From Rivularia sp039820645 (lineage in GTDB: Bacteria; Cyanobacteriota; Cyanobacteriia; Cyanobacteriales; Nostocaceae), in the NCBI GenBank assembly GCA_039820645.1, contig JBCBPQ010000007.1:1-64000 (forward strand): a stretch of DNA of 64,000 nucleotides, read 5' to 3'. The notes beneath the pieces were generated by a model. That model was not told the DNA's origin. It worked only from the letters and a program-made list of their open reading frames with translations, and did not search any database. Below are positions 46,081 through 55,789 of this stretch, in pieces. Both the position numbers and the translations under genes were made by a program. The stretch's first letter is position 1; every line of letters begins with the position of its first letter.

Positions 46081-46535
46081 TTACTGTACGGTTATACACC
46101 TATATAAAGGTAGGGTAGTTACTAATAACTCTTTTTGGCAAGTTTCTACAATAAATCATATAAAGCAAAAACTAATTGGTATTTTATATCGCTAATTGAC
46201 TAATGTATATTTTCCCTTGGTAATACTTAAATATATGTTAAATATATTTTAAGTATACAAGTTTATAATTATTGGTTTGTGGTTGATGTGGATAGAGACT
46301 TATCGGTAGAGAAAAGCATTAAAAACTAGGTGATTAAAAGGGAACATCCAAGAGGGAATTTAGATAAATTACTAAATGAGATTTGCAAATGCAGGCTTTA
46401 TTTTATTGCCTTATGCATCTCAAAACACAATATTTTGACTTTTCCCGGTTGCTTATGATTCTTTATTCCTCTGCATTCATAGTTTGGTGAAAATATCTGC
46501 TGTCATATTTTTTTAATCGACAATAAGGAAAAAAA
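46081..46535. other. Promoter spacer upstream of ftsH
   Basis: This 455-bp AT-rich divergent region shows no ORF, repeat array or clear riboswitch. Confidence 0.4.
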
Positions 46536-48464
46536 ATGCCTGTTGACAATAAAAATAAAAGTCCGATGAAGCCACCGAAAATGCGGCAGTTTGGCAGCAG
46601 CTTATTTATTTTGCTGACTTTGCTATTATTGCTTAATTTTATCGTACCCAGTTTTTTCGCTCCGGAATATCCTCAAGCTCCTTATAGTGAATTTATCGCT
46701 CAAGTGCAAGCAGGAAAAGTCGAGCGGGCTATTATTGGAGGCGATAGCATTCAATATGAAGTCAATTCTGATGATGTTTTCGGCTCAGGTGGCAAACAGG
46801 TGTATACAACTACGCCTATAGCCCTAGATTTGGATTTACCCAAAATCCTTCGAGATAATAATGTGGAGTTCGCTGCACCACCTCCAGACAACAATGGTTG
46901 GATTGGCACTCTTTTAAGTTGGGTGATTCCTCCTTTAATTTTCTTCGGTATCTGGGGATTTTTAATGCGCCGTCAAGGTGGTGCTGCGCTCACGGTTGGT
47001 AAAAGCAAGGCTCGGATTTTTTCTGAAGGTAGCACTGGAGTACAATTCAGCGATGTTGCTGGAGTTGATGAAGCTAAAGCAGAATTGGAGGAAATAGTTG
47101 ATTTCCTGAAAAATGCTGATAAATATACTCGTTTGGGAGCGAAAATACCTAAAGGTGCTTTATTGGTAGGACCTCCAGGAACGGGTAAAACGCTGTTAGC
47201 GAAAGCGATTGCCGGGGAAGCAGGTGTTCCTTTCTTTAGTATCTCTGGTTCCGAATTTATCGAGTTATTTGTCGGTGTGGGTGCAGCAAGAGTCCGGGAT
47301 TTATTTGAACAAGCCAAAAAACAAGCTCCCTGTATAGTTTTTATCGATGAATTGGATGCTTTAGGTAAATCTCGGGGGGGTGCTAATGGAATTATGGGCG
47401 GTAACGACGAACGGGAACAAACCCTTAACCAGTTACTTACCGAAATGGATGGTTTTGATGCCAATACTGGTGTAATTATTATTGCGGCTACCAACCGTCC
47501 GGAAGTACTCGATCCTGCATTGCGTCGTCCAGGACGTTTTGACCGCCAAATTGTCGTAGATAGACCTGATAAGATTGGCAGAGAAGCTATTTTGAAGGTT
47601 CATGCTCGTAATGTTAAGTTAACGGGAGATGTGGATTTAGCAACAGTGGCTATTCGGACTCCGGGATTTGCTGGAGCAGATTTAGCCAATTTGGTGAATG
47701 AAGCTGCATTATTAGCAGCACGGCAAAATCGGGATGGGGTAACTTTAGCGGATTTTAACGAAGCTATCGAGCGATTGGTTGCTGGTTTAGAAAAGCGTTC
47801 TCGTGTACTAAATGAGACTGAGAAAAAGACTGTAGCCTATCATGAAGTTGGTCACGCTATAGTTGGTGCTTTGATGCCGGGAGCCGGTAAAGTAGAGAAA
47901 ATATCAGTGGTTCCTCGCGGTGTTGGTGCATTGGGTTATACGATACAAATGCCCGAAGAAGACCGCTTTTTGATGATTGAAGACGAGATTCGCGGACGAA
48001 TTGCCACTTTATTAGGTGGACGTTCCGCAGAAGAGATTATTTTTGGTAAAGTATCTACTGGTGCTTCCGACGATATTCAGAAAACTACAGAATTAGCCGA
48101 AAGAGCGGTTACTTTGTACGGAATGAGCGATAAATTGGGACCAATTGCATTTGAGAAAATGCAGCAGCAATTTATCGAAGGTTATGGAAACTCCCGTCGT
48201 GCGGTGAGTGTAGAAGTAGCAAAGTTAATTGATGCTGAAGTCAAGCATATGGTAGACAATGCCCATCATATTGCTTTGAGTATTTTGCATCAAAACCGTG
48301 ATTTGTTAGAAGAAACTGCAATGGAATTATTAGAAAAAGAAATTCTTGAAGGTGAGAAATTGCGGGCAAAACTTCGACAAGCAATAGCACCAGAAGAGTT
48401 AGAAGAGTGGTTAAGAACGGGTAAATTATCGGAAGATATTGTTTTGATGCAAACTACTTTATAA
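46536..48464 (+). CDS. ftsH: ATP-dependent zinc metalloprotease FtsH
   Basis: This is a membrane AAA+ protease that degrades damaged membrane proteins; in cyanobacteria it takes part in photosystem II repair or envelope stress depending on the paralogue. Two TM helices (about 22-42 and 128-147) flank a lumenal/periplasmic domain. The AAA module has Walker A GPPGTGKT (212-219), Walker B (CIVFIDELDAL) and the second region of homology (ATNRPEVLDPALRRPGRFDR). The zinc motif is HEVGH (436-440), with Val in place of the commoner Ile. An AAGGAA site precedes the ATG. Which of the four cyanobacterial FtsH types this is cannot be settled by eye. Confidence 0.97.
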   Translation: MPVDNKNKSPMKPPKMRQFGSSLFILLTLLLLLNFIVPSFFAPEYPQAPYSEFIAQVQAGKVERAIIGGDSIQYEVNSDDVFGSGGKQVYTTTPIALDLDLPKILRDNNVEFAAPPPDNNGWIGTLLSWVIPPLIFFGIWGFLMRRQGGAALTVGKSKARIFSEGSTGVQFSDVAGVDEAKAELEEIVDFLKNADKYTRLGAKIPKGALLVGPPGTGKTLLAKAIAGEAGVPFFSISGSEFIELFVGVGAARVRDLFEQAKKQAPCIVFIDELDALGKSRGGANGIMGGNDEREQTLNQLLTEMDGFDANTGVIIIAATNRPEVLDPALRRPGRFDRQIVVDRPDKIGREAILKVHARNVKLTGDVDLATVAIRTPGFAGADLANLVNEAALLAARQNRDGVTLADFNEAIERLVAGLEKRSRVLNETEKKTVAYHEVGHAIVGALMPGAGKVEKISVVPRGVGALGYTIQMPEEDRFLMIEDEIRGRIATLLGGRSAEEIIFGKVSTGASDDIQKTTELAERAVTLYGMSDKLGPIAFEKMQQQFIEGYGNSRRAVSVEVAKLIDAEVKHMVDNAHHIALSILHQNRDLLEETAMELLEKEILEGEKLRAKLRQAIAPEELEEWLRTGKLSEDIVLMQTTL

Positions 48465-48804
48465 GTTTTGACAACGGATTGAAGTTTAGCGATACGCTGC
48501 AAAGGGTGTATCGCTTTTTTTTGTTTATATAGCAGTTTTCAGTTGAATCCAATAAACTCGAAACCTTTCCCCTCTCCTTAGTAAGGAGAGGGGTGCCCGT
48601 AGGGCGGGGTGAGGTATAAAACTGTATTTCACTCAAACCAAATTCGCTATATTTTTAACGCTTTAATTTTCTGTGGAGTAAATAGGTATATTTATTGAGA
48701 ATCTTTGATTATTTTGTAGTGAAAAGGAGTAAAAATTCTGGAGTCATCAAAGGAGGTGATTAATTAAACTTGAATTTAAGAAATTTATATAAAATCTATA
48801 CAAA
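48465..48804. other. Spacer with a palindromic repeat
   Basis: CCCCTCTCCTTAGTAAGGAGAGGGG at about 48570-48595 is a near-perfect hairpin of the repeat family at 6741 and 16150. A GGAGGTGA sequence near 48752 looks like a ribosome site, but only a three-codon frame follows it. Confidence 0.6.
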
Positions 48805-49868
48805 ATGTCCGTACTTCTGATTAAGCAATATCATGCAGAAGTAGAGAAAATTGTCTCTTACGGTGGTTCTCGCAAGGAAACTTCTATTCGGGTTGCTTTT
48901 CAAAATCTTTTAAATGAATATTGTAAATCACGGGAATTTAGACTTATTCCAGAATTGGATTATAAAACTGCTGATGGAAAAGTTGTTTATCCCGATGGAA
49001 CTGTTAAAGATGCCCTTCGTTTGGATTGGGGTTATTGGGAAAGCAAAGATAAATACGATAATTTAGATTTAGAAATTGAGAAAAAATTAATCAAAGGCTA
49101 TCCAGATAGTAACATTCTGTTTGAAGATTCTCAGACAGCAATTTTAATTCAGGGTGGTAATGAATCGATGCGGGTTCCGATAAAAGATGCGGAAGCGTTA
49201 GATGAAATTATTACCACTTTTATAAATTATATTCGTCCGGAAGTTAAAGATTTTCGCGAAGCTATCGAGGTTTTTAAAGAAGATTTACCGACTATTTTAA
49301 AGGCTTTGCGAGATTTGATTGATAGTCAAGCTGAAACTAATTTAAATTTTCAAGAATCTGTAAATAAATTTTGGGGAATCTGCAAGCAATCAATTAATCC
49401 GGAAATCAATTTATTAGATGTTCGGGAAATGATGATTCAGCATATTTTAACAGAAGATATTTTTATGAGCGCAAACGCAGAACATCTGAAGACTTAGGCT
49501 TTGATATTAAGTGGGATGCAGAATTAAAAAGATATCTTGAACGCGACATTAACAAAAAGTTTGATGAAAGTTCGATAGTTAAAAGTACTTATAGACCATT
49601 TATCAAAAAATATCTTTATTTTGATAAGCATTTTAATGGAAGAACTTTTCAACTACCTCAAATTTTTCCAATTCATCACAATGATAACAAAGCAATTTGG
49701 ATCAAATCAGGAGTTGATGCAGCTGATTTTTGTATTGCTATTAAACATATACCTGATGTTTTAACCTTACGCAACTGGCATATTTTTATCGTAGGGTGCT
49801 GTGACACTTTGAGAATTTTTGAACATAGTAATAACCTTTGTAGTGTCACGCACCAACAGACATTGTGA
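48805..49868 (+). pseudogene. Internally deleted type ISP restriction-modification gene
   Basis: The first 230 codons (48805-49497) encode an N-terminal nuclease-like domain typical of type ISP single-polypeptide enzymes (QYHAEVEKIVSYGGSRKETS, IRVAFQNLLNEYC, ending MMIQHILTEDIFM). From about 49465 a different frame encodes ERKRRTSEDLGFDIKWDAEL, then KRYLERDINKKFDESSIV and KSTYRPFIKKYLYFDKHFN, matching the region just after the methyltransferase domain in intact enzymes. The helicase and methyltransferase core (many hundreds of codons) is thus missing, and the two ends are joined out of frame. The 3' end decays into repeat sequence near 49795 with an in-frame stop at 49868. No activity is expected. 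Confidence 0.8.
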
Positions 49869-49886
49869 CAATTGCGTAAGTCCTGG

Positions 49887-50238
49887 TAATTTCAAATCAG
49901 TTTGTTATGTGTGGTAAAGTATCGTAACCGTCGCACACCCTACAAAAATCAAAAGACTGGGGTGGAAAACTCAGGAGAATATTGGAGAAAATCTATCATA
50001 TTCTTTTAGGTTTATGGTGCGTGACGCTAATTTCAAATCAGTTTGTTATCGGTGGTATAGTATCGTAACCGTCGCACACCCTACAAAAATTAAAAGACTG
50101 GGGTGGAAAACTCAGGAGAATATTGGAGAAAATCTATCATATTCTTTTAGGTTTATGGTGCGTGACGGTAATTTCAAATCAGTTTGTTATCGGTGGTATA
50201 GTATCGTAACCGTCGCACACCCTACAAAAATCAAAAAA
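49887..50238. repeat. 141-bp tandem repeat, 2.5 copies
   Basis: Units start at 49887, 50028 and 50169 (TAATTTCAAATCAGTTTG...), a period of exactly 141 bp; the last copy is partial. Each copy contains GTGCGTGACG and, about 45 bp later, CGTCGCACACCCTACAAAAAT, forming an imperfect inverted pair. Copies 1 and 2 differ at only a few bases. Since 141 is a multiple of three, an open frame of repeated 47-residue blocks arises by chance. Confidence 0.92.
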
Positions 50239-50345
50239 TAGAATAATCTTAATTTATATCCGGAATCAATATCACTAATATTAAGTTCTAAATTGATAGT
50301 AGTGAGTAATTGGTAATTTGTAATTGGTAATTAATCAAGCTATGC

Positions 50346-52127
50346 TTAACCTCTCCGCCAAATTTTAATAGTTTTATCCAAACTTCCACTTACCAAAACA
50401 TTTCCTTTATCAGCAAAAGCTACAGCAGTTACAGTATCAGTATGCCCTGCAAAAGTACTTAATAATTCCCCCGTTTCTAAATGCCATAATTTAATAGTAT
50501 TATCGGCACTGCCACTGGCTATAATTTGCTCATCTTTACTTAAAGCGACTGTACATACTCCATCTTCATGCCCTTTGAGAGTACGAATTAATTCCCCTGT
50601 TTTTAAATGCCAAATTTTAATAGTTTTATCCTTACTTGCACTCACAAGAATTTTTGTGTCTTTAGTCATAGCTAAGGAAGAAACTATATGAGAATGACCT
50701 GTAATACAATGCTGTAATTCTATATCTAGACAAGATATCTGCTTCTTAGTCGAAATTCTCCAAACTTTTATTTTACGATAGCTACCTGTAACTAAAATTT
50801 TTGCATTTTTACTGAAAATAAGAGAGTGAGCGGCGGTATCTTCTAGAGAGAGGCTGACAGCAACTTGACGCTCAGTTATATCCCAAAAAAGAATTTTGCG
50901 ATCGTCTCCACCAGTCGCTAACATTCTACCATCGAGTGTAAAGGCAACGCAGCGCACGATACCATTATGTTTGTGCATGATATCAATTAAGTCTTTAGCG
51001 CCCAAATGCCACATTTTAATTGTAGAATCAGCCCCACCACTAGCTAAAGTTTGTCCGTCAGGGCTAAAAGCTAAATAATTGATTTCATCTACAAATCCGG
51101 TGCGAAGCCAAGGATATTCCGATAAAGTCGCAATTGAATCGCCATTCTTTAAATTCCAAAGCTTTATTTCTCCTCTACTTCCACTGGCGATTAAAGATTG
51201 TGAAGTTTTTTTATTTTGAGGTTGTAAAGCAATACAGTTAATCCCTTTAATATGTCCGAATAAAGTATGGGAACATTGCCACTCACCAGTTATACTTTGC
51301 AGAGGATGATTTGCTGAAAGAGTTGAAATTACGTTTGCTTGCTCAATATCATCAACAGATTCCGACAAATTTTGTTGATATTTAAGTAACTTTAAATACC
51401 AAGATAATCCACCAGAATAAAGCAATTGACTCGCCTTCACATACATATACGAACCATTAAATTCAAGTTGATTCGTCGGCAAAAAACCCGATATTAATAC
51501 TTCTTTTTCATATCCTCTTTGTGTAGAACATGGAAAAAACAGGCATATAAAAAATAAAATATGATAGTTTGTTATATCTTCTTGAGTAACACTCCAACGC
51601 GCTTTGTCTTTTTTTATACTATTAAAACTTTCCGAATCAGCAAGGCAAACTCGGATTTTAATATCGGGATTATTGGCAAGCAAAAAAGAAAATTTACTTT
51701 CACCTCGAAGATTCCCTTCTTCATCTAAATCAATATTGTCTAAAGCCTGTTTAGGTATCTTTTTCACCAATCTACTAAAACAGCCTTTCATTACCTCATC
51801 AACAATTAACTCTCGCAAGAAATAATCTTCAGCTTGATTTTGAAAGTAGGTTACAAAAGGTATAGCCCATTCCGAATCTTCGGGATATTCTGATGGAATT
51901 GGTGGTGGATTTCGAGCTAGTATTTCTGCTTGTAAGCGGGCATTATCAAGGATTGTCCCTAAAGTTTCACCCCAAAATGGCATATATTCTCGATGAGAAC
52001 CTTTTACATTACTTTCAAGTAAAGTAATTTCATAAGTCTTTGTTTTTTTAATTCGCTCAAGAAAGTCAGCTTGTTGAGCTTTTAGTAAGTTGATAGAGTT
52101 TACATCCATACCTTGAGGCACAATCAT
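50346..52127 (-). CDS. WD40-repeat protein with an unrecognised N-terminal domain
   Basis: The C-terminal half (about 300-593) has seven WD40 units forming a beta propeller (for example LASGGADSTIKMWHL, LVSASKDKTIKIWHLKTGEL and LVSGSLDKTIKIW). The first 290 residues form a separate mixed domain, with a short hydrophobic run (ILFFICLFFPC) but no convincing TM helix, that I cannot name. A scaffolding role is likely. Met at codon 7 (52109) has an AAGG upstream and may be the real start. It is next to a decayed restriction gene, but no functional tie is visible. Confidence 0.85.
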   Translation of the reverse strand: MIVPQGMDVNSINLLKAQQADFLERIKKTKTYEITLLESNVKGSHREYMPFWGETLGTILDNARLQAEILARNPPPIPSEYPEDSEWAIPFVTYFQNQAEDYFLRELIVDEVMKGCFSRLVKKIPKQALDNIDLDEEGNLRGESKFSFLLANNPDIKIRVCLADSESFNSIKKDKARWSVTQEDITNYHILFFICLFFPCSTQRGYEKEVLISGFLPTNQLEFNGSYMYVKASQLLYSGGLSWYLKLLKYQQNLSESVDDIEQANVISTLSANHPLQSITGEWQCSHTLFGHIKGINCIALQPQNKKTSQSLIASGSRGEIKLWNLKNGDSIATLSEYPWLRTGFVDEINYLAFSPDGQTLASGGADSTIKMWHLGAKDLIDIMHKHNGIVRCVAFTLDGRMLATGGDDRKILFWDITERQVAVSLSLEDTAAHSLIFSKNAKILVTGSYRKIKVWRISTKKQISCLDIELQHCITGHSHIVSSLAMTKDTKILVSASKDKTIKIWHLKTGELIRTLKGHEDGVCTVALSKDEQIIASGSADNTIKLWHLETGELLSTFAGHTDTVTAVAFADKGNVLVSGSLDKTIKIWRRG

Positions 52128-52407
52128 AAATAGTAATCGTTTATTTAAAGCAAGCCAATTGTTCCTCGCTAATCAAGTAAAAATTATCAACATCCATGTT
52201 TCTTCACCATAAATCAAAATAATTTTGTCTATCTTTAATACAGATAATCGAATACAAATAGTATTTCAGGAATTAAGGTAACATAATAATGGATTTTATA
52301 GGCAACCACTAAGATTTATTTTCAAATTCATGAAATTTATTTTAGATTATTTAGTTATGGTGGAAATGAATTATAGCTAAACTGGAGAGATTGTGTAGTT
52401 TGCTGGT

Positions 52408-52701
52408 TTATTTAGAAATTTTCTCTAAATCTTCTGTAGCGACGATTGTTTCCAAGAAGGCTACTCTTTCTTCTAGTTGCTTTACCTGAGAATTCTGATT
52501 TTCTCCACTCCACACAGCAAAAGTGGCAACTGCTGCCCCTATAATTGCAGCTAGAGGTAAAATTGCACCAGTTTTTGTCACAATTACAAGAGGAATGCAA
52601 ATTGCTAACATTCCCGCACTAACTCCCCAAATTACTGATGTTGCTGCTACTCTTCCAGTCTTTTGGAGTTTTTCGGATTCTTCTTGTAACTGTTGGCTCA
52701 T
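52408..52701 (-). CDS. Small membrane protein with coiled-coil tail (97 aa)
   Basis: Polar N-terminal helix (about 1-17), two hydrophobic helices with Gly/Ala (about 20-42 and 44-64) and a C-terminal coiled coil (SQVKQLEERVAFLETIVATE). No family is recognised. It might oligomerise in the membrane. The start ATG is preceded by an AT-rich leader. Confidence 0.65.
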   Translation of the reverse strand: MSQQLQEESEKLQKTGRVAATSVIWGVSAGMLAICIPLVIVTKTGAILPLAAIIGAAVATFAVWSGENQNSQVKQLEERVAFLETIVATEDLEKISK

Positions 52702-53198
52702 AGGTTTTTTGATAGTTTAGCAGAGCAACGCTTAAAACAAGACAAAAAATATGGGGAGTGTCAAAGGAGCGTTAGAAGGAAAACTGCATCGCTTTGGATT
52801 CACTGCGGTTGTTTGTGCCATTTGTACTGCACTATGATTATCACCCGGTGCACCCTTTCCCGGCTCAGCTAAACCTGGATTTCATGGTAAAGTTTGTTTT
52901 TCTTGGTTACTCATAATATAGTTATTACCCATTTTGCTTTAAAACACAAACAATCACTTATCGTGACAATTTGTTATTTAAATATTTAATTATTTACAAA
53001 ATTATTGCGATGTGCATTCAGGTTTGCTCTTTCCAGAGTCATTATTTTGTTTAGTCTTTAGGGAATAGATTTTTTATCTTGAACTAGTGAACATGTGGTT
53101 TTTCATTCGCAACCCCGTTATTTAATTTTAGATAGTTCAGAGAAACCAAAAAAAGATATATTGAAAATATCACCTACAATCTAATACATTAAATTTAT
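52702..53198. other. Spacer containing a broken short reading frame
   Basis: On the minus strand, ATG at 52916 reads MSNQEKQTLP, a stop, then NPGLAEPGKGAPGDNHSAVQ and MAQTTAVNPKRCSFPSNAP in the same frame to about 52740. The Gly/Pro/Ala-rich peptide is coherent, but it is too short to classify. A single base change (TGA from GGA) would restore 60 codons. No other gene is seen. Confidence 0.35.
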
Positions 53199-53879
53199 AT
53201 GACTACTCGTTATATCTTTTTAGCTGGGGCAAGTCGCGGCGTTGGTAGAGAAATTGCCAACTGTTTGACAGCACAAAATCTACAAGTAAAAGCGCTTTTA
53301 AGAACTGAAGAGAAGCGCCAAGAATTAGAAGCAATGGGCATTAAAGTAGTTTCAGGAGATGCTTTAAATGTAGATGATGTAGAAAGTGCAATTTTGGGTG
53401 AAGAATCTATTGATACAGTTATTAGTACTATTGGTGGAGTTCCGAAAGATAGCGAAAGGGCTGATTATTTGGGTAACAAAAATCTGATTGATGCCGCAGT
53501 CAAAGCAGGTATAAAAAAGTTTATTTTGATTTCCTCAATTGGTAGCGGTAACAGTGCAAATGCCATACCTCCCCAAGCATTGGAAACCCTAAAACCTGTT
53601 TTAATCGAAAAAGAAAAAGCCGAAAACCACTTAATTGCCAGCGGATTAACTTATACAGTAATTCGCCCCGGTGGTTTAAAATCCGAACCAAGTACGGGAA
53701 ACGGAATCTTAACCGAAGACCCCAAAATTGCTGGTACAATTCATCGTGCAGATGTAGCGCAATTAGTTTGTAAAAGTTTAAATTCCGAAAAAACTAACAA
53801 CAAAATTCTTTCAGCCATCGATGAAAATATGATTTACGGACAACCAGAATTTGAAAAATTAGATTTAGTTAGTGGTTAG
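53199..53879 (+). CDS. Atypical short-chain dehydrogenase (NAD(P)-binding, NmrA/Ycf39-like)
   Basis: A Rossmann-fold protein with the N-terminal glycine motif GASRGVGREIA (10-20), the KVVSGDALN strand, ISTIGGVP and the ISSIGSGNSA segment. It lacks a clear YxxxK catalytic pair, as in the atypical SDR group that includes chloroplast Ycf39/Tic62-related proteins. The reaction is unknown; a role in pigment or photosystem assembly is possible. The last four codons and the stop (LVSG) are already part of a heptamer STRR. Confidence 0.85.
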   Translation: MTTRYIFLAGASRGVGREIANCLTAQNLQVKALLRTEEKRQELEAMGIKVVSGDALNVDDVESAILGEESIDTVISTIGGVPKDSERADYLGNKNLIDAAVKAGIKKFILISSIGSGNSANAIPPQALETLKPVLIEKEKAENHLIASGLTYTVIRPGGLKSEPSTGNGILTEDPKIAGTIHRADVAQLVCKSLNSEKTNNKILSAIDENMIYGQPEFEKLDLVSG

Positions 53880-53961
53880 TTGTTAGTTGTTAGTTGTTAG
53901 TGGTTAACTGCTAACTGTTGACTGTTAACTGTTGACTGTTAACTGTTGACTGTTAACTGTT
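53866..53961. repeat. STRR spanning the ends of two convergent genes
   Basis: TTAGTTG heptamers at 53866-53902 grade into CTGTTAA/CTGTTGA heptamers up to 53961. The block encodes the C-terminal residues and stop codons of both flanking convergent genes. Confidence 0.9.
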
Positions 53962-54403
53962 CCCTGATTCCAGTTAATTGACAGAATACAGTCCTTTTTC
54001 TTGCTCCATCTAACTCAAAAAATAATACTGATTGATAAGTTCCTAAAGCTAATTTACTATCAACAACGGGAATAACCTCACTGCTACTTAACATCATTGC
54101 CATTAAGTGGGAATGAGCATTCCGAGGTTCATCTGGTGGAATATTTTCTCTTAAATGCAAGTCATTGTGTAAATATTTATCTGAATCCGGCGCTAACTTT
54201 TGTAAAAATGTTTTGACATCTTGCAATAATCTTTCTTCATTTTCATTGATAGCTAACGCAGTAGTTGTATGACGAGAGAATATCAAAACTTGACCGTTTT
54301 TTATTTCAGTTGATGAAATAATATCCTGGATTTGCGGCGTTATATTGTGGATATTAATGCCTTCCGTAGTTTCAATTTCTATTATCTTGTTAGTTATCAG
54401 CAT
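53939..54403 (-). CDS. YjbQ family protein (UPF0047)
   Basis: A compact 154-aa protein of the YjbQ/UPF0047 family (often annotated as a thiamine-phosphate synthase-like enzyme, with unproved activity). The HTTTALAINENEERLLQD and NAHSHLMAMMLSSSEVIPVV motifs contain the conserved histidines. The final residues QLTVNS and the stop fall in a STRR block and are not part of the family's normal end. Nearby aminotransferase and SDR genes give no clear pathway. Confidence 0.88.
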   Translation of the reverse strand: MLITNKIIEIETTEGINIHNITPQIQDIISSTEIKNGQVLIFSRHTTTALAINENEERLLQDVKTFLQKLAPDSDKYLHNDLHLRENIPPDEPRNAHSHLMAMMLSSSEVIPVVDSKLALGTYQSVLFFELDGARKRTVFCQLTGIREQLTVNS

Positions 54404-54559
54404 TTTGAATTGGGGATTGGGAATTGGTAATTGCTTAATAGAAATAATCGAATAAAAAAAATCACAGTAAAATTATTCATCTATAATCTTACCTGCCGGG
54501 GAATGCAATTCCCCGTCTAATAGCAAAAGTCCATTAAAAGGACTAAAAAGACTTAATTC

Positions 54560-54642
54560 TTAACTTTTAACTTTTAACTCTTAACTGTTAACTGCTCACT
54601 GTTAACTGCTCACTGCTCACTGTTAACTGTTAACTGTTAACT
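54560..54642. repeat. STRR, TTAACTG/TCACTGC heptamers
   Basis: About 80 bp of heptamers (TTAACTT, then TTAACTG and CTCACTG) running into the 3' end of the aminotransferase gene, whose stop is inside the array. Confidence 0.9.
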
Positions 54643-55789
54643 GATACAACCCATTCACCAATCTTTCAATTCCTTCCTTCGCGGTTTCTTTTTGCAACGC
54701 TCCGTAAGCAACTCTTAAATAACAACCTTGATTCATCCCAAACGTAGTTCCCGGAAGTACTGCTATCTTATATTCATTTATTAATCGTTTTACTAATTCA
54801 AAATCATTAATTTGACTTTGAACTTTTAAAAAGAAATAAAAAGCACCATTAGCAGGTGTAATTTTACAGATACCTTCAAGGCTTTTTAAAGATTCAATTA
54901 CTAATTCTCGTACTTCTGCAATTTTTTGAATATTATCTTTTAAATATTCTGGTTGTGCTTGTAATGCTCCTAAAGCTGCATATTGAGATACTACAGGTGG
55001 ACAAATTAAGTTTGTATCTTGAACCTTTTTTACTGCTGTAAGTAAGTGTTGCGGAATCACCATGTAACCGATGCGCCAGCTTGCAAAACCGTATGCTTTG
55101 GAAAGGCTAAATAAGGATATTGTATGGTTGCTGCTACCAGCAAATGAACCAGGAGAAATGTGTTTTACTCCATAGGTAAAATATTCGTAAGCTTCATCGC
55201 TGATGTGATAAATATCTCGCTGACGACAAATATTATTAACTTGCTGTAATAACTCTCGCGAATATACCGCTCCGGTTGGGTTGTTGGGGGAAATTGTTAC
55301 TACTGCTCGAGTTTTTGGGGTAATTGCTGCAAGAATTTTATCCGGTTGTAACTGATAATTTTCATCCGTTTCTACCAAAACTGGATGACACCCAGTCATA
55401 GCGATCGCCATTTCGTGATTAAAGTAATATGGCGTATTTAAGATTATTTCGTCGCCAAAAGAAGTAATAGCAAGAATAGAATTCATAAATGCCATATTAC
55501 TTCCTGCTGTGACAACAATACGATTTTCTTCGTTGATTTGAATATCGTTAAAAGCTGTTAATTTTTCTCTGAGGGTATTTATTAAAGGGGGAATTCCCTC
55601 AACTGCTTGATATAAATGATTTTTTGAATTAGCAAGAAACCGAGGTAAAAATTCCATAGCTTCCGAAGGTGGAGAATAAGAAACAACACCTTGCCCTAAA
55701 GAAATAGTACCCGGAGAATTTTTGATTAATTCTCCAACGACGGGGATTATCGGTGATTGTACCGATTCCATGCGAGAGATAAGCTTCAT
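54623..55789 (-). CDS. Pyridoxal-phosphate aminotransferase, class I/II
   Basis: A fold-type I PLP enzyme with the NNPTG motif (169-173), ISDEAYE (Asp198 contacts the cofactor nitrogen) and the Schiff-base lysine Lys231 in SLSKAYGFASWRIGY; an Arg near the C terminus (YLRVAYG) binds the carboxylate. It resembles aspartate or aromatic aminotransferases, substrate unknown. The last residues QLTVNS and the stop are encoded by a STRR array, an extension of about six residues beyond the expected end. Confidence 0.93.
   Translation of the reverse strand: MKLISRMESVQSPIIPVVGELIKNSPGTISLGQGVVSYSPPSEAMEFLPRFLANSKNHLYQAVEGIPPLINTLREKLTAFNDIQINEENRIVVTAGSNMAFMNSILAITSFGDEIILNTPYYFNHEMAIAMTGCHPVLVETDENYQLQPDKILAAITPKTRAVVTISPNNPTGAVYSRELLQQVNNICRQRDIYHISDEAYEYFTYGVKHISPGSFAGSSNHTISLFSLSKAYGFASWRIGYMVIPQHLLTAVKKVQDTNLICPPVVSQYAALGALQAQPEYLKDNIQKIAEVRELVIESLKSLEGICKITPANGAFYFFLKVQSQINDFELVKRLINEYKIAVLPGTTFGMNQGCYLRVAYGALQKETAKEGIERLVNGLYQLTVNS

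Noticed and set aside
49887..50238. CRISPR array considered for the 141-bp repeat and the heptamer arrays
   Set aside because: Repeats are contiguous without unique spacers, and no cas genes are nearby.
50014..50241. Plus-strand 75-codon frame with a repeated 47-residue block
   Set aside because: A by-product of the 141-bp tandem repeat, whose period is a multiple of three.
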